Virus record (IMG/VR): IMGVR_UViG_3300046009_006292
Location: 1 to 23,003 of that record
Reading direction: 5' to 3' (one strand)
DNA length: 23,003 bases
Source: a virus
Every line of letters begins with the position of its first letter. Position 1 is the first letter of the stretch. This document shows, in pieces, positions 20,889 through 23,003 of the stretch. The notes below the pieces were generated by a model. It was not told the DNA's origin and searched no databases. It was given only the letters and a program-made list of their open reading frames with translations. The position numbers were made by a program, and so were the translations under genes.

Positions 20889-20897
20889 CATATTTAT
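20889..20897 (+). promoter_or_regulatory. ATATTTAT motif, candidate late-type promoter element
   Basis: CATATTTAT followed by ATG lies between the terminator and the gene at 20920, 22 bases before its start. It belongs with the motif at 8537; the orientation is uncertain because the reverse complement contains the T4 late box TATAAATA. Confidence 0.4.
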
Positions 20898-20919
20898 ATG
20901 ATATATCATGGAGAACAAA

Positions 20920-21333
20920 ATGAAATTGTCAAGTAGAAGAGAGCTTCTGAAAGAATCACAACTAACACTCAAATCAATCAAGGAGTCCTTGAATGAAGGA
21001 CTAATCTCGGTAAAGGGTAAAATGATTGAAGAGCCAGAACAATATGTTGTCAGATGCCACACGGTAAATGATTCTCTAAAAAAACAAACGTATTATGCCA
21101 ATAATATGAAAGTTGGTTATTATATGGCTGGTGAAGGTACTAATACTTTTGGTACTGATGACATAAACAAAGCAACCGTTCATACAACTGAGGACTCCCC
21201 TAATAAATATACGAGTGGAAAACCGCGCAGATTCTTATGGGGTCAATTGGCAAAAGATTTTTTACCTGGCGATTTCTTTGAACCAGTTCCTGTTGATGTA
21301 AAAATCACAAGAACCATAACGATAAAAAAATAA
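20920..21333 (+). CDS. Protein of unknown function
   Basis: A 137-residue protein with a basic helical N-terminus (MKLSSRRELLKESQLTLKSIKESLNEGL) and a strand-rich remainder ending in ITRTITIKK. No signal, membrane segment or catalytic motif is visible, and I do not recognise it. ATG 20920 has GGAG eight bases upstream; the in-frame ATG at 20908 overlaps that site. A terminator on each side and an ATATTTAT motif make it a monocistronic unit, like the possible virion gene at 14975, which suggests late expression. Confidence 0.7.
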   Translation: MKLSSRRELLKESQLTLKSIKESLNEGLISVKGKMIEEPEQYVVRCHTVNDSLKKQTYYANNMKVGYYMAGEGTNTFGTDDINKATVHTTEDSPNKYTSGKPRRFLWGQLAKDFLPGDFFEPVPVDVKITRTITIKK

Positions 21334-21341
21334 GATAATAC

Positions 21342-21365
21342 AAAGGGAACTTCGGTTCCCTTTTT
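21342..21365 (+). terminator. Intrinsic terminator with UUCG tetraloop
   Basis: AAAGGGAAC (21342-21350) pairs with GTTCCCTTT (21355-21363) around TTCG, and T's continue to 21365. It is directly followed by the clamp-loader promoter. Confidence 0.93.
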
Positions 21366-21367
21366 CA

Positions 21368-21399
21368 TTTGGAAATGTCCCAAAAATTTCGTATATTGT
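21368..21399 (+). promoter_or_regulatory. Class promoter for clamp loader genes
   Basis: TTTG at 21368-21371, a 20-base spacer and TATATTGT at 21392-21399, with the extensions GGAAATGTC and TTTCG. It lies 29 bases before the gp44-like start and 3 bases after the terminator. Confidence 0.7.
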
Positions 21400-21427
21400 A
21401 TTCATCTGATAACAATAAGGTTTCAAA

Positions 21428-22366
21428 ATGTTCAATCCCCAACACACCCTCTATGTGGAAAAGTATCGTCCACAATCACTTGACACGTATATTGGAAACG
21501 AAACAATCAAGGAAACGTTCAAGCGATACCTACAATCAGGTGATGTACCACACCTTCTTCTTTATGGTGATGCCGGTAGTGGTAAGACAACACTTGCAAA
21601 GATTGTAGCCAATACAGTTTCAAAAGACAATTACATTTACATAAATGCTTCCGATGAGAACTCCATTGATACCGTCCGAGACAAAATCAAGCAGTTCGCA
21701 TCGTCAATCGGTTTCGGTGGTTTGAAGATTATCATTCTCGATGAGTCCGATTACCTTACTCCTAATGCACAAGCTGCTCTCCGTAATATCATGGAGACGT
21801 TTAGCAAAACAACACGGTTCATCCTAACGTGTAATTATGTGGACAAGATTATTGACCCGATTCAATCTCGGTGTCAAATCTTCAACATCGTTCCTCCATC
21901 CAAGAAAGATGTTGCAGTTCACACGATGGGAATCCTTGAATCGGAAGGCGTGGAGTTCTCAAAGGAAGATTTAGCACAAATTATCAATATGACTTATCCC
22001 GATATTCGTCGTGTCCTGAATACAGTTCAACGTTGTATTCTCGATGGTAAGATGCAACTCGATAAGTCAACTCTTGTTCAAAATAACTTTTACTCAACGA
22101 TTGTTGATATTCTAAAGTCAAGTAAGAACAAGAAAGAAAAGTACACAGAGATTCGTCAGATTCTTGCTGACAACTCAATCCGTGATTACAACCCACTCTT
22201 CCGTTATCTTTATGATAATGTAGAACAATTTGCGAATGGGTTTGTATCAACTGCGATTCTTATTATCGCGGAATCACAATACAAAGATGCAATGGTAGTA
22301 GACCATGAAATTAATGCGATGGCAATGTTTATTCAACTTATTATGGAAATAGATCAAAGGAAATAA
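21428..22366 (+). CDS. 44: Clamp loader ATPase large subunit, T4 gp44-like
   Basis: This 312-residue AAA+ protein of the RFC/gp44 type has YVEKYRP at the start, Walker A GDAGSGKTT (47-55), Walker B IIILDESD (D105, E106), sensor 1 ILTCNY (132-137) and the arginine-finger SRC (147-149). It forms a tetramer that, with the gp62-like partner, opens and loads the sliding clamp at primer ends using ATP. The RFC-like N-terminal box and SRC motif leave little doubt. It has its own promoter after a strong terminator. The zinc-ribbon gene starts one base after its stop codon. Confidence 0.96.
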   Translation: MFNPQHTLYVEKYRPQSLDTYIGNETIKETFKRYLQSGDVPHLLLYGDAGSGKTTLAKIVANTVSKDNYIYINASDENSIDTVRDKIKQFASSIGFGGLKIIILDESDYLTPNAQAALRNIMETFSKTTRFILTCNYVDKIIDPIQSRCQIFNIVPPSKKDVAVHTMGILESEGVEFSKEDLAQIINMTYPDIRRVLNTVQRCILDGKMQLDKSTLVQNNFYSTIVDILKSSKNKKEKYTEIRQILADNSIRDYNPLFRYLYDNVEQFANGFVSTAILIIAESQYKDAMVVDHEINAMAMFIQLIMEIDQRK

Positions 22367-22367
22367 T

Positions 22368-22625
22368 ATGAGCAATATATTTGATATTGGCGGTGGAGAA
22401 CAACAACCACAACGTGTAAATGTAAATCTCAACGAAGCACAAGATATTACTTGTGATAAGTGTGACGGGCATTTCTTTCATTCAGTAACCTTCTTCAAGA
22501 AGATTTCAGCTCTCATGTCTCCAACTGGTAAGGAAGCAATCGTTCCACTTGAAACGTATGCTTGTCTTGAGTGTGGAAATATCAATCCTGAATTTTTACC
22601 AACAGGGTATGGTCAGAATGGCTAA
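22368..22625 (+). CDS. Small zinc-ribbon protein
   Basis: The 85-residue protein has one CxxC...CxxC zinc ribbon (C29/C32 and C66/C69: ITCDKCDGHFF ... YACLECGNIN) with the segment ISALMSPTGKEAIVPLE between. I recognise this SPTGKE-type ribbon from many phages, often among replication genes, without a known function. It starts one base after the clamp loader ATPase stop and overlaps the gp62-like gene by 8 bases, so it probably has a replisome or late-transcription role; that is inference. Confidence 0.85.
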   Translation: MSNIFDIGGGEQQPQRVNVNLNEAQDITCDKCDGHFFHSVTFFKKISALMSPTGKEAIVPLETYACLECGNINPEFLPTGYGQNG

Positions 22626-23003
22626 GACCTTGTTTGATTTGATAAAGGGTGTGACCAAAGATAAAATCAAATGGGAAGCCCTTGCCGAAGAAGACCAAAA
22701 GGTGTGGAATAACTTTATTATCACCCGTTGGTTTTCTATGGAAATGGAACTAACGGATGCCGTGAACGACTTTCAAAAGTATAGTAACGGCATCCTTACT
22801 TCCAAAGATTACTACAAGTTACTTCACGATATTCTACCAAAGACAACATTCTATCTGAAATACACAAAGAAAAAGAAAAAGATAGATATAGATTCGCAGT
22901 TTGTAGATTTATTCTGTCAACATTATCAACTTGGCAAAAAAGTAATTTTTGAGTATATTAGAGACCTTGTAAGAATAAATCCAAACGAACTTATTTCTGT
23001 CCT
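22618..23003 (+). CDS. 62: Clamp loader small subunit, T4 gp62-like (3' truncated by window)
   Basis: The first 128 residues of a protein cut by the window edge. They read MAKTLFDLIKGVTKDKIKWEALAEEDQKVWNNFIITRW and continue with a helical, Lys-rich segment (FYLKYTKKKKK). Gp62 proteins diverge strongly; the call rests on position directly after the gp44-like gene, the helical pattern and the W-x2-x-F/Y-x2-x-RW opening seen in relatives. It would hold the gp44 tetramer on the clamp. It overlaps the zinc-ribbon gene by 8 bases. Confidence 0.75.
   Translation, partial: MAKTLFDLIKGVTKDKIKWEALAEEDQKVWNNFIITRWFSMEMELTDAVNDFQKYSNGILTSKDYYKLLHDILPKTTFYLKYTKKKKKIDIDSQFVDLFCQHYQLGKKVIFEYIRDLVRINPNELISV

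Overview
The window looks like part of a large tailed-phage genome with a T4-type replisome. It encodes a family B DNA polymerase, a gp45-like sliding clamp, a gp44-like clamp loader ATPase and the start of a gp62-like clamp loader partner. Genes are tightly packed and nearly all on the + strand, and there is a tRNA cluster. The host is probably a member of the Bacteroidota. At least eight intergenic sites carry a TTG/TTTG box, a 19-20 base spacer and a TAnnTTTG-like box, which is the arrangement known for the Bacteroidota primary sigma factor, not the -35/-10 pattern of E. coli. This host inference rests on promoter architecture alone.

Layout. 1-2.5 kb: a structured repeat with a DnaA-box-like site and a promoter, then an RNA-repair pair (cREC-like protein plus RNA ligase) and two small unknown genes. 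2.5-4.6 kb: six tRNA genes. The first, with anticodon CAU, is split by a 234-nt group I intron and followed by a free-standing EDxHD (Vsr-like) endonuclease gene. A small membrane/coiled-coil gene lies inside the cluster. 4.7-6.1 kb: an SF2 helicase-like ATPase. 6.1-6.3 kb: a second, colinear copy of the 5' repeat and promoter. 6.3-8.5 kb: small early-type genes, including a SWIM zinc-finger protein, a two-helix membrane protein and a duplicated AbrB-like protein. 8.5-12.8 kb: HNH endonuclease, metallophosphoesterase, thioredoxin, dUTPase, a signal-peptide-bearing NUC1 nuclease, two small genes and, on the minus strand, a metallo-beta-lactamase-fold hydrolase with a Tat-like leader. 12.8-15.4 kb: two small genes, a DNA methyltransferase, a ClpP-like protease and a possible virion protein. 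15.4-23 kb: DNA polymerase, two tandem paralogous methyltransferases, sliding clamp, a structured intergenic RNA, one unknown gene, clamp loader large subunit, a zinc-ribbon protein and the truncated clamp loader small subunit.

How the genes fit together. The most interesting signal is a shared C-terminal peptide. The DNA polymerase and both tandem methyltransferases end in Q-x-[F/Y]-F-x-F at the very carboxyl terminus. In T4/RB69 the polymerase C-terminus is the sliding-clamp-binding peptide. All three genes lie immediately upstream of the clamp gene. I infer that the methyltransferases are tethered to the clamp, so that the phage would modify its DNA at the replication fork. Other points worth checking are the intron-bearing phage tRNA, the paired DnaA-box repeats 6.1 kb apart, and the RNA-repair pair whose cREC member has lost its usual acidic motif.
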